DNA of 56,483 bases from NCBI GenBank assembly GCA_018818165.1, contig JAHISP010000015.1, forward strand, positions 1 to 56,483, written 5' to 3'. A program made the translations under genes and the position numbers. The DNA is from Bacteroidota bacterium (GTDB lineage Bacteria > Bacteroidota > Ignavibacteria > Ignavibacteriales > Melioribacteraceae). This document shows positions 36,508 to 47,971 of the stretch, one piece after another (within the stretch, counting starts at the first letter, position 1; every line of letters begins with the position of its first letter). Under the pieces are notes generated by a model. The model was not told the origin of the DNA, ran no database searches, and saw only the letters and a list, made by a program, of their open reading frames with translations.

Positions 36508-36538
36508 AAAAAGCCGTGAATATAATCCACGGCTTTTT
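36508..36538. terminator. Bidirectional terminator between the lipoprotein gene and gyrA
   Basis: AAAAAGCCGTG (36508-36518) and CACGGCTTTTT (36528-36538) form a perfect 11-bp stem with T-runs on both strands. Confidence 0.8.
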
Positions 36539-36577
36539 AATATTTACTTAAAGTTTCAGAAAAACAAATTTTACATT

Positions 36578-39061
36578 TTACAAAGTTGGATTTTCATCTT
36601 CCTCAACTTCTTTTCCGTTTCCATTTGTATCGGCAGTATCGTCAAAAACTACTTTTGCAATATCTGCAATTGAATCGTCTTCCTTAAGTCTAATTACTCT
36701 AACGCCTTGAGTATTGCGTCCCATAACACGAATATCTTTAAGTCCTTGACGAATTACCATTCCTTGAGTAGTAATAATAACCAATTCATCGTTATCATTA
36801 ACTTCCATAAGTGCAATTAGCTTACCGTTTTTATCACCAGCTTTAATGGTTTTAATCCCTTTACCACCACGGTTGGTAACGCGATAGTCTTCAATGCTAC
36901 TTCGCTTTCCGTATCCTTTATCTGTAATAACAAGCAAAGCTGAAACGCTGCGAACAACAATAAATCCAACAACTTCATCACCAGGTGAAAGTCTTATTCC
37001 TCTAACACCTGTTGAAGTTCTGCCCATATCACGGACTTTTGATTCTTCAAAACGGATTGCCATTCCATCTTTTGTTCCAATAATTAAATCATTGTTTCCA
37101 TCTGTCATTTTAACAGCTATTAATTTATCGCCAGGAATTAAATTTATTGCATTAATTCCACCACGACGAACATTTGCATATGCAGAAAGAACAGTTTTTT
37201 TAATAGTTCCATTTTGAGTAGCCATAACAAGGAACTTATCGCTTGTATATTCTTTAACCGTTACAAATGCTGTAATTTTATCATCTTTGTCTTTTTCAAG
37301 AAGATTTACTATTGAGCGTCCACGAGCTGCACGACCAACATCTGGAATTTCGTGAACCTTTAGCCAATAAGCACGACCAAGGTCTGTAAAGAACATTATA
37401 TATTGATGAGTTGAAGCAATAAACATATGTTCTATAAAATCTTCATCCTTAGTACCGGCACCGCTTACTCCACGTCCGCCACGAGCTTGTCTTCTGTAAC
37501 CACTAACTGGAAATCTTTTTATAAATCCGCTATGAGAAATTGTAACAACAACATCTTCTTCGGCAATTATATCTTCTAGTGAAAATTCTTTAGGGTCATG
37601 AATAATATCGGTTCTTCTTGCATCACCAAATTTATCTCTTACTTCAAGAAGTTCTGTTTTAATAATTAAAAAACGTTTAACTTCATCTTCTAAAATTCCT
37701 TGAAGGCGTTCAATTAATTTAATTACTTCTTTATATTCATCTTCTATTTTTTGGCGTTCAAGACCAGTAAGTCTTTGTAAACGCATATCTAAAATAGCTT
37801 TTGCTTGTATTTCGGATAAACCAAATTTGCTCATTAAATTATTACGAGCTGTCTCTGTATCTTGCGATGCTCTAATAGTTTTAATTACTTCATCTATATT
37901 ATCAAGAGCAATTATGTAGCCTTCCAAAATGTGCGCCCGTCTTTCGGCTGCTTCCAATTCATATTTTGTTCTACGAATTAAAACATCCATTCTATGATCA
38001 ACATAATGTTTAATCATTTCTTGTAAGGTTAGTACTTTTGGAATTCCTTTTACAAGTGCAAGCATAATAACACCAAACGTAACTTGCATTTGTGTGTGCT
38101 TAAATAATTGATTTAAAACCACAGATGGTTGTCCATCACGTTTTAGTTCAATAACCACACGCATTCCATCTCTATCCGATTCATCTCTAAGATTTGAAAT
38201 ATCAGTAAGAGTTCCAGCACGAACCAATTCAGCCATTTTTTCAATTAAGTTTGCTTTATTAACTTGATAAGGTAACTCTGAAATTATAATTGATTCGCGA
38301 TCATTTTTATGGGTTTCAACATTTGCTTTAGCCCTAATAACAACCCTGCCTCTACCTGTTGTATAAGCAGAACGAACTCCTTCATAACCATAAATAAATC
38401 CACCAGTAGGAAAATCTGGAGCTGTGATGTGTTTCATTAAATCAGCAGAAGTAATTGTTGGATCATCAATATATGCAACAACACCGTTTATTGCTTCGGT
38501 AATGTTATGTGGAGGAATGTTTGTTGCCATTCCAACCGCAATTCCACTAGCACCATTAATTAACAGTGTTGGAATATATGATGGCATAACAGTAGGTTCT
38601 TGAAGAGAATCATCAAAGTTTGGAGCAAAATCACATGTGTTTTTTTCAAGATCTTTTAGCATTAATTCAGAAATTTTTGACATACGAGCTTCGGTATAAC
38701 GCATTGCAGCAGCCGAATCTCCATCAACCGAGCCAAAGTTTCCTTGTCCATCAACTAGTGGATAACGCAACGAAAATGATTGAACCATTCTAACCATGGA
38801 ATCATATACCGCGGTATCTCCATGAGGGTGGTACTTTCCTAGCACTTCACCAACAATTCTTGCTGATTTTTTATATGGTTTGTTAAAAGCTAAGCCAAGT
38901 TCGTGCATTCCGTATAAAACGCGACGGTGAACTGGTTTAAGACCATCGCGAACATCTGGCAGCGCTCTTGAAACAATAACAGACATCGAATAATCGATGT
39001 ATGATGATTTCATTTCATCTTCAAGAGTTACTGGTAAAACTTTTTCAAAAAATGTAGCCAT
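36578..39061 (-). CDS. gyrA: DNA gyrase subunit A
   Basis: The breakage-reunion subunit of DNA gyrase, 827 residues. The catalytic tyrosine is Tyr122 in '[10 protein letters not shown]', matching E. coli numbering exactly. The quinolone region reads '[15 protein letters not shown]', so the E. coli Ser83 position is Thr83 and Asp87 is kept. The 'GyrA box' is 'QARGGRG' and the C-terminal beta-pinwheel follows, ending in an acidic tail. It lies 33 bases downstream of gyrB in the dnaN-recF-DUF721-gyrB-gyrA chain. Confidence 0.97.
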   Translation of the reverse strand: MATFFEKVLPVTLEDEMKSSYIDYSMSVIVSRALPDVRDGLKPVHRRVLYGMHELGLAFNKPYKKSARIVGEVLGKYHPHGDTAVYDSMVRMVQSFSLRYPLVDGQGNFGSVDGDSAAAMRYTEARMSKISELMLKDLEKNTCDFAPNFDDSLQEPTVMPSYIPTLLINGASGIAVGMATNIPPHNITEAINGVVAYIDDPTITSADLMKHITAPDFPTGGFIYGYEGVRSAYTTGRGRVVIRAKANVETHKNDRESIIISELPYQVNKANLIEKMAELVRAGTLTDISNLRDESDRDGMRVVIELKRDGQPSVVLNQLFKHTQMQVTFGVIMLALVKGIPKVLTLQEMIKHYVDHRMDVLIRRTKYELEAAERRAHILEGYIIALDNIDEVIKTIRASQDTETARNNLMSKFGLSEIQAKAILDMRLQRLTGLERQKIEDEYKEVIKLIERLQGILEDEVKRFLIIKTELLEVRDKFGDARRTDIIHDPKEFSLEDIIAEEDVVVTISHSGFIKRFPVSGYRRQARGGRGVSGAGTKDEDFIEHMFIASTHQYIMFFTDLGRAYWLKVHEIPDVGRAARGRSIVNLLEKDKDDKITAFVTVKEYTSDKFLVMATQNGTIKKTVLSAYANVRRGGINAINLIPGDKLIAVKMTDGNNDLIIGTKDGMAIRFEESKVRDMGRTSTGVRGIRLSPGDEVVGFIVVRSVSALLVITDKGYGKRSSIEDYRVTNRGGKGIKTIKAGDKNGKLIALMEVNDNDELVIITTQGMVIRQGLKDIRVMGRNTQGVRVIRLKEDDSIADIAKVVFDDTADTNGNGKEVEEDENPTL

Positions 39062-39094
39062 AATTTTTCTTCTTTTTATATATTTTAAAATTTA

Positions 39095-41050
<1,956 letters not shown>

Positions 41051-41057
41051 TTACCTT

Positions 41058-41360
41058 TTATGAAATAAATTTAATTCTGTCTATTTCTATATCATTTATA
41101 TTGTTTTTAATTTTACTAATTATTGCAGCTTGTTTAAGATTTAACTCACTTCTCCAAACTGAATTTTCAACTTTTAGAAATAAAATTTTTCTGTTAAACT
41201 TTATAGCTTTAGCAATTGTTTTTAACTCTGGAAAAATTTCAGAAAATTTATTAATAACTTCTTCTTCCTTTGCTTTTATTACAATTTTACTAAACTCTTT
41301 TTCCTTAAAAAGAATATCCGATATACTTCTAAAATTATTAGGCATTAGTAATTTGCCCAT
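41058..41360 (-). CDS. DUF721 / DciA-like protein
   Basis: This 100-residue protein resembles the DUF721 family, whose DciA members load the replicative helicase in bacteria lacking DnaC/DnaI. Typical features are the N-terminal short helix 'ISDILF', 'FPELKTIAKAIKFNRKILFLKVENSVWRSELNLKQAAIISKIKNN' (the K-homology-like beta-alpha unit around 'VWRSELNL'). It lies between recF and gyrB, overlapping recF by 23 bases. An ATG five codons later is an alternative start. A helicase-loader role is inferred from family and location beside replication genes. Confidence 0.75.
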   Translation of the reverse strand: MGKLLMPNNFRSISDILFKEKEFSKIVIKAKEEEVINKFSEIFPELKTIAKAIKFNRKILFLKVENSVWRSELNLKQAAIISKIKNNINDIEIDRIKFIS

Positions 41361-42450
41361 TTTTAATATTTAGAATAAAATCGTTATCACTTTTTGTTAA
41401 ATAATCAAAATTGGATAAATCTGTTAACGTTATAAATGCTTGACCAATTTCTTTCAAATATTCGCTTATTTTATTTGCTCTAAAAGCATCCAATTCACCA
41501 AAAATATCATCCATTAAAAATATTGGGGTTCTTCCAATAATATTTTTAAGATAAAAGAATTCACCAAATCTAAGAGCAATTAAAAATGTTTTATGCTGAC
41601 CTTGAGAACCATATTTTTTTAATTCATTTTTATTTATTCTAAAAATAAATTCATCTCTATGTGGTCCAACTAAATTTGTTCCTCTTGCTATTTCCAAATT
41701 TTCATATTTTTTCAATTCACCATTAAAGGCGGTTCTAATATCACTTATATCAGAATTATTAAGAAACGAATATTCAATTGATGGAATTTCTAAGTTGTCC
41801 ATTATTTTTTTATAAGAAATTTGAATGTATTCTTTAAATATTTTTAAGAACTTAATTCTGTGTTCAATAATTTCTGTACCTTGATTAACCAGCGACTCTG
41901 TCCAAACATTAAGTTCATCAAAAAGTTTTTTCGATTTACTTTCCTTTATTTGATTAAGAAGGGAAGATCGCTGTTTCAAAGTTCTATTATAATCCAACAA
42001 AATTTTTAAATATGTACTGCTTGCCTGTGAAATAACCGAATCAAAATATTTTCTTCTATCACCTGGTGAACCTTGTGTTATTAAATGATTTGCAGGTATA
42101 AGAGTAACAACAGGAAATTTTCCTATTAAATTTGCGGCTCTTCCAATATTTTTTTCATCTACAAAAATTGATTTTTTATTTTCATCTTTGTTAAAATAAA
42201 CTCTTACACTGTTATTAGTTAAATCAGTAAAATTTCCAATAACATTAAAATATGATTCATTAAACGAAACCACTTCCAAGTCTTTAGATTGAGTTAAATT
42301 TTTTGATGTACAGAGATAATAGATTGATTCTATAAGGGAGGTTTTACCCTGACCATTTCCACCAACAATATAATTTAGATGTTTTGAAAAATTAATTTTT
42401 GTTTCACTGTGTAATCTATAATTTTTCAATTCTATCTTATTTATAACCAT
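41338..42450 (-). CDS. recF: DNA replication and repair protein RecF
   Basis: This SMC-like ATPase helps RecO/RecR load RecA at gaps. The Walker A motif is 'GGNGQGKTSLIESIYYL' (30-46), 'PNHLITQGSPGDRRKYFDSVI' is the family's central signature with the GSP..RR core, 'GPHRDEFIF' is the signature region, and 'IFLMDDIFGELDAFRANKI' is Walker B plus D-loop. Length 370 fits. It begins two bases after the dnaN stop, and its end overlaps DUF721 by 23 bases. Confidence 0.95.
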   Translation of the reverse strand: MVINKIELKNYRLHSETKINFSKHLNYIVGGNGQGKTSLIESIYYLCTSKNLTQSKDLEVVSFNESYFNVIGNFTDLTNNSVRVYFNKDENKKSIFVDEKNIGRAANLIGKFPVVTLIPANHLITQGSPGDRRKYFDSVISQASSTYLKILLDYNRTLKQRSSLLNQIKESKSKKLFDELNVWTESLVNQGTEIIEHRIKFLKIFKEYIQISYKKIMDNLEIPSIEYSFLNNSDISDIRTAFNGELKKYENLEIARGTNLVGPHRDEFIFRINKNELKKYGSQGQHKTFLIALRFGEFFYLKNIIGRTPIFLMDDIFGELDAFRANKISEYLKEIGQAFITLTDLSNFDYLTKSDNDFILNIKNGQITNA

Positions 42451-42452
42451 TT

Positions 42453-43586
42453 TTAGTTATTTAGCCGCACTGGCATAATTAACATCATTAAATCTTGTTT
42501 TTCATTCTTTACACTTGGTACAACTATTACAGCTTTATTTGCTGAATGTAATCTAAATATAATTTCTTCTTCTGAAACTAAATGACTAAGTACATCATTT
42601 ACATATTGAGAATTAAAACCAATATCAATTGGAGTTCCGCTATATTTACAAATAATATTTTCTTTACCAAAATTACCCATATCAACGTCTTCTGCTGATA
42701 TTTCAAGACTATTTTCCGAAATAGAAAATTTAACTCTACGAGTGCTTGAAGTAGCTGAAAATAGCATCATTCTTTTAATAGCTGATAATAATTCCTTTGT
42801 TTTAAGCTGTAGCTCAAATTCATTTTCTAATGGAATTACACTTCTATACTCTGGATATTTTTGTCCAATCAACCTTGTTATTAATTCAATATCATTTAAT
42901 TTAAATGATATATGTGTATTACTCATATATACTTTTACATCTTTTTCATCTAAAATCTTTTGAAGTACAGAAATTGCTTTTTCTGGAACAACATATTTGT
43001 CTGTAATTTCTTCTTCTGGTTTAATTGTATGTTTTAAAAGATTAGCAAGTCTATGACCATCAGTTGCAACAAATCGTAAACCTTCTTCTTCAAACTCAAG
43101 TAGTGTTCCCATCATTGCTGGGCGCATTTCTTCTTTACTCATTGCAAATGATGTAATATCAAAAGCATTTTTTAAGTCGTAACCATTTATTAAAACTTCT
43201 TTTATATCGTCTTCTTCTGTAGGAAAGGTAGGAATTTCTGGATATTCATCCGAACTAAGATAACTTATTGAATATTCGCCATTATCTGTTTTTAAATTTA
43301 TTTTATGATTATCTGTAATCATAAAATTTACTGTAGTATCACCAAGTGATTTCAAAATATCGTGAGTTAATTTTGCTGGAACAACAATTGAAATATCACT
43401 TTCAGCAACAATGCTAATTGAAGATTTCATTGAAATTTCTAAGTCTGTAGCAATAATTGTTAAAAAACCATCTTTAATTTCAAAAAGAAAATTCTCTAAA
43501 ATTGACATTGGTGTTCTTGTTGGAACGGCAGGAATTATCTTTGTAAGTAACTTTTCTAATTCTTTACTATTGACTTTAAATTCCAT
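42453..43586 (-). CDS. dnaN: DNA polymerase III beta clamp
   Basis: The sliding clamp, 377 residues from the chosen start (MEFKVNSKELEKLL). ATG 43586 is preferred because CGGAG lies seven bases before it, while the longer in-frame start 45 bases upstream has none. Clamp features: 'RTPMSILENFLFEI', 'LTIIATDLEISMKSS', 'FVATDGHRLA', 'DVDMGNFGKENI' and the C-terminal 'DLMMLIMPVRLN' that forms the partner-binding pocket. It is the first gene of the replication operon, and the presumed origin lies directly upstream. No dnaA precedes it. Confidence 0.96.
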   Translation of the reverse strand: MEFKVNSKELEKLLTKIIPAVPTRTPMSILENFLFEIKDGFLTIIATDLEISMKSSISIVAESDISIVVPAKLTHDILKSLGDTTVNFMITDNHKINLKTDNGEYSISYLSSDEYPEIPTFPTEEDDIKEVLINGYDLKNAFDITSFAMSKEEMRPAMMGTLLEFEEEGLRFVATDGHRLANLLKHTIKPEEEITDKYVVPEKAISVLQKILDEKDVKVYMSNTHISFKLNDIELITRLIGQKYPEYRSVIPLENEFELQLKTKELLSAIKRMMLFSATSSTRRVKFSISENSLEISAEDVDMGNFGKENIICKYSGTPIDIGFNSQYVNDVLSHLVSEEEIIFRLHSANKAVIVVPSVKNEKQDLMMLIMPVRLNN

Positions 43587-43631
43587 TAATTTACTCCGAA
43601 TTTTATAGTTTATAACATGGAAATATACCAA

Positions 43632-43996
43632 AACTAATACATTTTAACAATTTAGTTATTTTAAATAAAAAATTTACAAATCAATAGAATACGTTACATT
43701 TATTTCATAATTTTTAATTTTAACTCTTATACACACAATTATTAATATTAGTTTATTTCATTTAAATATTTAATAATAATAGTAGTAATGTTAATATGTT
43801 AATAAGTCTTATTTGTTTTGATTTTAATGTAAAAATAAAATATTTTCACTTATGTAAATTGTTAGTAACTATTTTATAAATATAGGTTGCTAACAAATAA
43901 AAACTTACTGAGTGTAAAGTGAGTTTTATCAACATATTTTACACGCACAACTAACATGTTATCAACATATAAAATTGACTAATTTTTGAGATTATT
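43632..43996. other. Candidate replication origin (oriC)
   Basis: This 365-base, very AT-rich gap lies between divergent dnaN (minus) and an Ntn hydrolase gene (plus). It contains DnaA-box-like 9-mers: TTATACACA at 43727-43735, TTATCAACA at 43926-43934 and TTATCAACA at 43959-43967, the last two in direct orientation 33 bases apart. Long runs of A/T at 43740-43800 could serve as an unwinding element. Gene direction switches here. I infer an origin, since the dnaN-recF-gyrB-gyrA operon typically borders one. Confidence 0.55.
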
Positions 43997-45214
43997 ATGA
44001 CAAAAAAATATATAATTCTGATTCTTTTATTTTCAGTTAAAGCTATATTTCCTTGCACTACTGCAATTGTATCTGGCAAATTTACAAAATCTGGAAGACC
44101 TTTATTACTAAAACATAGAGATTCTGGTTTTGAACAAAATAAACTAATGTTTTTTGAGGATGGAAAATACAAATATATCGGATTAGTTAATTCCGAAGAT
44201 AAACTTGGGAAAGAAGTCTGGGGCGGAGTTAATAGCGAAGGTTTTGCTATAATTAATTCTGCTTCTTACAATCTAAAACCTGATTCTGATACTACAAAAT
44301 TAATGGATAAAGAAGGCATTGTTATGAAATTAGCACTTCAAGAATGTGCAACAATTAAAGACTTTGAAAATTTGTTGTTAAATATGAATAAACCACTTGG
44401 AGTTGAAGCTAATTTTGGAGTAATTGATGCAAAAGGTGGAGCCGCTTATTATGAAACAAATAATTTTACTTTTAACAAAATAGATGCAAATGATTTAAGC
44501 GTTGCTCCTTTTGGATATTTAATAAGAACTAATTATTCATTTGTTACAGATAAAAATGATGGATATGGATATATTCGTTATAATACAGCAAATGAATTGT
44601 TTTATGAGGCTGCTATTGAGGATAATTTATCTGTTAACTTTATTTTACAAGATGTAAGCAGATCTTTAAAACATTCCCTTTTAAATGTTGATTTGAAGAA
44701 AAATATTGAAGTTAGCGAAACTGAAAACAAACTAATTTTATTTCAAGATTTTATTCCAAGAAATAGCTCTTGTGCAACCATTTTAATAGAAGGTGTAAAA
44801 CAAAATGAATCGCCAGAATTAGCAACACTTTGGACAGTTTTGGGTTTTCAATTAACTTCTGTAGCAATTCCAACATGGGTTAAAAGCGGATCAGAATTAC
44901 CAAAGTTATTGCTTGCCGATAATTCAGGAAATGCTCCTCTGTGCGAAAAAGCATTAAAATTAAAAGAAGAACTTTTTCCTGTAAAACTAGGAAATGGAAG
45001 TAGTTATATAAATATTTCAAAAGTAATAAATAAAGAAAAAACAGGAGTTCTTCAAAAACTTAAACCTTTGGAAGATAATATTTTGAATAAAACATACGAA
45101 AAACTATCCATTTGGAGAGATGAAAAACATCTTCCAAAAGAAGAAGTTAAAAACTTATATAACTATATTGAAAAGGAAATTACACAGTTTTATAAAAATG
45201 AATTTGATAAATAA
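43997..45214 (+). CDS. Exported Ntn-hydrolase (C45 / linear-amide C-N hydrolase-like)
   Basis: The 405 residues start with a hydrophobic signal peptide, after which the first mature residue would be Cys20 in 'FPCTTAIVSGKFTKSGRPLLLKHRDSG'-type sequence. In Ntn hydrolases of this group (choloylglycine hydrolase / acyl-CoA:6-APA acyltransferase family), a cysteine freed at the N-terminus is the nucleophile, and the 'GRPLLLKHRDSG' turn with Arg/Asp is conserved. 'WGGVNSEGFAIINSASYN' is the second core strand. The C-terminal ~100 residues are helical. Substrate unknown; an amide bond outside the cytoplasm is likely. Confidence 0.7.
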   Translation: MTKKYIILILLFSVKAIFPCTTAIVSGKFTKSGRPLLLKHRDSGFEQNKLMFFEDGKYKYIGLVNSEDKLGKEVWGGVNSEGFAIINSASYNLKPDSDTTKLMDKEGIVMKLALQECATIKDFENLLLNMNKPLGVEANFGVIDAKGGAAYYETNNFTFNKIDANDLSVAPFGYLIRTNYSFVTDKNDGYGYIRYNTANELFYEAAIEDNLSVNFILQDVSRSLKHSLLNVDLKKNIEVSETENKLILFQDFIPRNSSCATILIEGVKQNESPELATLWTVLGFQLTSVAIPTWVKSGSELPKLLLADNSGNAPLCEKALKLKEELFPVKLGNGSSYINISKVINKEKTGVLQKLKPLEDNILNKTYEKLSIWRDEKHLPKEEVKNLYNYIEKEITQFYKNEFDK

Positions 45215-45222
45215 TTAACCTA

Positions 45223-45300
45223 TAGGCACAATAAACGAAATCCGTAATAATAGTTACATAACTTAATATACACGCAATGTGTTTATTGAGAAGTTGCGCA
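45223..45300 (+). repeat. Intergenic repeat element, copy B (5' of the SLATT gene)
   Basis: This 78-nt element resembles 7404-7480 end to end. It includes the inverted pair CAATAAAC (45229-45236) / GTTTATTG (45281-45288). It ends 41 bases before the SLATT gene start. The 3' side of that gene (45922-45975) carries another short element ending in GACGTTACAAC, comparable to the GACGTTGGCAAC end of copy A. Confidence 0.5.
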
Positions 45301-45341
45301 AAATTCCTAATTATGATATTTATATATATAGAAGGAAAGAA

Positions 45342-45923
45342 ATGATAAAAGAAGAATTAGATTTTAAACTTTGGTCAACAAAAATAACTAGATTCAATTC
45401 TGCTAAAAGACTCTATAAATGGAAGAAATTCATACATATATCATTACTTATCATTGCAATTTATCTTGTTATTCTTTCTGTTATTATTTTTTCGGGAAAC
45501 ATTAAAACAGACGCATTAGAGGTTGCCAATTTTATTAATATTTGTTTATCTATAGTAATTTTTTCTATGGGATTAGCAATAAATCTAAATGACATTGAAA
45601 AAAGAGCGGAAAAGCAACATGAATGTGGAAGAAAAATCAGTAAACTATTAAATCAATCTAAATCTGCTGAAGCAGATATTGAAAAAATTATAGAAGAATA
45701 CGATAAAATTTTGGATAACTATGAGAATCATGCAACAATAGATTTTTATTTGTTCTGTCTAAATCAAAGAAACCGTTTTAATTCGAATCAAAAAGATCGA
45801 ATTCCTAATTTTTTGCAATTGTGGATTATTACCCCAATAATGAATTTCATAATTTTTTATATTTTATATTTTGCAATAATTATAACGCCAGGATTATTTA
45901 TTTGGAATATTCTGAAATTGTAG
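45342..45923 (+). CDS. Orphan SLATT-domain (SLATT_5-like) 2TM immune-effector-type protein
   Basis: From ATG 45342 (GAAGGAAAG ribosome site just upstream; the in-frame extension to 45279 lies in the repeat) the protein has 193 residues. It fits the SLATT superfamily (SMODS and SLOG-associating two-transmembrane effectors). The N-terminal 'WSTKITRFNSAKRL' is followed by TM1 (about 30-50), TM2 (about 61-80), an amphipathic 'RAEKQHECGRKISKLL' helix, and 'EEYDKILDNYENHATIDFY', the signature of SLATT_5. A further hydrophobic segment (about 160-183) ends it. SLATT proteins are proposed pore-forming suicide effectors in CBASS and retron-type defence. No nucleotidyltransferase, SLOG protein or reverse transcriptase is adjacent. 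Confidence 0.78.
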   Translation: MIKEELDFKLWSTKITRFNSAKRLYKWKKFIHISLLIIAIYLVILSVIIFSGNIKTDALEVANFINICLSIVIFSMGLAINLNDIEKRAEKQHECGRKISKLLNQSKSAEADIEKIIEEYDKILDNYENHATIDFYLFCLNQRNRFNSNQKDRIPNFLQLWIITPIMNFIIFYILYFAIIITPGLFIWNILKL

Positions 45924-45981
45924 CACTGAACATAATCAGTAGCTTTCTATAACATAGCGTATATGACGTTACAACAAAAAA

Positions 45982-47406
45982 TTAATCAACTTTATCATTA
46001 GTTAAATTGGTTGGTATTTCAACAATAAAAGTTGTTCCTTTTCCTAACTTACTTTTTACCCACACTTTTCCGTTGTGCGCTTCAACAATTTTTTTTACAA
46101 TCCAAAGACCAAGACCTGAACTACTTTCATTACCAGTTGGTTTTGCTGATAGAGTTGCTCCCTTTTTAAATATCTTTTTTAGATCTTCATCAGATATGCC
46201 AACACCAGTATCGCTAACTTCAATAGTTACTTTTGAATTAGTGAAAAAAGCTTCCAGAATTACTTCTGTGTCTTTTGGTCCATATTTTATTGCATTATTA
46301 ATAAGGTTATCAATAACTTCCTTAATCTTATTTGGATCAAAATAAAAGTTTGGTAATGTGGCTGAAGATCTGTTTATTATTCTAATATCTTTTTTGTTTG
46401 CATATGCATTATTAATTGTAAAAACAGTATCAATCACTTTTTTTAGAGAAGCATCTTCTAATGTTATTAAATTTTGTTCAGTGTTATTTGAAATGGATGT
46501 GGATAATTCCTCGGTTAATTTAAAAATACTCTCAGAGGAAGCAACAAGACCTTCCATAATTTCTTGTTGTTCTTGAGCAGTTAAATCAAAATCATCTAAT
46601 AACTGAATTAAACCTTTCATTGCAGCTGCTGGATTTTTTAAATCATGAATAGCAACGGCGTATAATTCGTCTTTCTGAATATGTAAATCCTCGAGTTGAC
46701 TTTTTTTGACCAAAAGGTTTTCTTTTTGATTTAATAATTCAACATTGGCATCCTCAAGATTTCCAATTATTCGTTCCATCTTTTTTATATTAAAATTTAA
46801 TGTTTTATTTGCAGCATTTAAATCAGAATAGCTCTTTTTTAAAACACTATATGCTTGATCTAAATTAACATATTCCTCTTGCTCAGTTATTATTACTTTT
46901 TTATTGGTTTTAATAAATAATAAGTATAGAATTAAAATAAATTCGAGCAAAAGAACAGAAAATAAAATATATAATGCCATTGGCGGAAGACTAAACAAGC
47001 TTTTATTCTCAAAATTTGCAATACTCTCTCTTACAATAAATTTAATATTTGTTGGAATTATTTCATTATTTTCATCAAAATAAGCCTGAACGTTTAATAT
47101 ATAAACGCCCTCGGGTAGATTTGCAAAAGTAATTTTATTGTCTGTTATTGTCTTTTTAATCTCACCGTTATTGAAATCTATCAAAAAAGATAAGGGGGAT
47201 GAAGATGAATATTTATATTTTCTTCCAAATACAAATGTAATTTTATCAGAAGGTTCAATAATTATATCTGATGAAAAGGCATTTTCCAATAAAATATTAT
47301 TTATAAATATTTCTGATATTTCTGTTTGAATATCATCTGCAAAAACAGTGTTAAAAGACAAACCGCAACTTAAACTTACTATAATAATAAAAAATACTTT
47401 TTTCAT
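45982..47406 (-). CDS. Sensor histidine kinase (orphan)
   Basis: The 474 residues have a signal peptide, a periplasmic Y_Y_Y-like beta domain (about 50-127; 'KITFANLPEGVYILNVQAYF'), a TM helix (about 143-165), a coiled coil (about 175-245), the HisKA H-box 'YAVAIHDLKNPAAAM' with His254, and a HATPase domain: 'NLINNAIKYG' (N box), 'DTGVGISDEDLKKIFKKG' (G1/F) and 'SSGLGLWIVKKIVEAHNG' (G2). No response regulator is adjacent. The Y_Y_Y type of sensor is usual in Bacteroidetes kinases, but the propeller part is absent here. Confidence 0.9.
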   Translation of the reverse strand: MKKVFFIIIVSLSCGLSFNTVFADDIQTEISEIFINNILLENAFSSDIIIEPSDKITFVFGRKYKYSSSSPLSFLIDFNNGEIKKTITDNKITFANLPEGVYILNVQAYFDENNEIIPTNIKFIVRESIANFENKSLFSLPPMALYILFSVLLLEFILILYLLFIKTNKKVIITEQEEYVNLDQAYSVLKKSYSDLNAANKTLNFNIKKMERIIGNLEDANVELLNQKENLLVKKSQLEDLHIQKDELYAVAIHDLKNPAAAMKGLIQLLDDFDLTAQEQQEIMEGLVASSESIFKLTEELSTSISNNTEQNLITLEDASLKKVIDTVFTINNAYANKKDIRIINRSSATLPNFYFDPNKIKEVIDNLINNAIKYGPKDTEVILEAFFTNSKVTIEVSDTGVGISDEDLKKIFKKGATLSAKPTGNESSSGLGLWIVKKIVEAHNGKVWVKSKLGKGTTFIVEIPTNLTNDKVD

Positions 47407-47547
47407 TTTTCTTACAATATTGTTTCTAATAAATTATTGTCGAAAAAAAATGTGGAATTTAAACGCATAAACCAAATAAATTATACAACATAAGTTTGCT
47501 TTGCTTAGATAGAATCAATAAATTGGTATTATAATTAGGAGAATTGT

Positions 47548-47940
47548 ATGACAGACAATATAAAACTTTCCATAACTGTTCCAGTTGAACCAAATATTAT
47601 TTATAATGCTTGGCTTGATAGTAAAACACATTCTGCATTTACTAGAAGCAAAGTTCATATTAATAAAAAAGTTGGAAGTAGATTTACGGCAGTTGATGGA
47701 TATGTTGAAGGTGAATTAAAACAGATGATTTTATCAAAACAAATAGTTATGAGCTGGCGTACTACAGATTTTCCGGATGACGCAGAAGATTCGTTATTAA
47801 CTGTTAATTTTGAAAATTTAAATGGCGCGACAAAAGTTGTACTTTTACATGAAAATCTTCCAGAAGGCGATGGTAAAAAATATCGCAAAAGTTGGAAAGA
47901 TAATTACTTTGTTCATATGAAGGATTACTTTTCTTTATAG
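47548..47940 (+). CDS. AHSA1/SRPBCC-type ligand-binding protein
   Basis: The 130 residues belong to the START-like (SRPBCC) fold, AHSA1 subgroup: 'LSITVPVEPNIIYNAWLDSKTHSAFT' near the N-terminus, 'GSRFTAVDGYVEGELKQM', 'IVMSWRTTDFPDDAEDSLLTVNFE' in the central sheet, and 'KSWKDNYFVHMKDYF' in the C-terminal helix. Such small proteins bind hydrophobic ligands; no catalytic residues are known. A TTAGGAG site lies six bases before the start. It is 31 bases upstream of the rhomboid gene. Confidence 0.8.
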   Translation: MTDNIKLSITVPVEPNIIYNAWLDSKTHSAFTRSKVHINKKVGSRFTAVDGYVEGELKQMILSKQIVMSWRTTDFPDDAEDSLLTVNFENLNGATKVVLLHENLPEGDGKKYRKSWKDNYFVHMKDYFSL

Positions 47941-47971
47941 CAGTATCTTTCTTTAATACTAATAATCTATT

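Noticed and set aside
45279-45341. Longer start for the SLATT protein
   Set aside because: The extra 21 residues lie within or next to repeat copy B, and a good ribosome site precedes the ATG at 45342.
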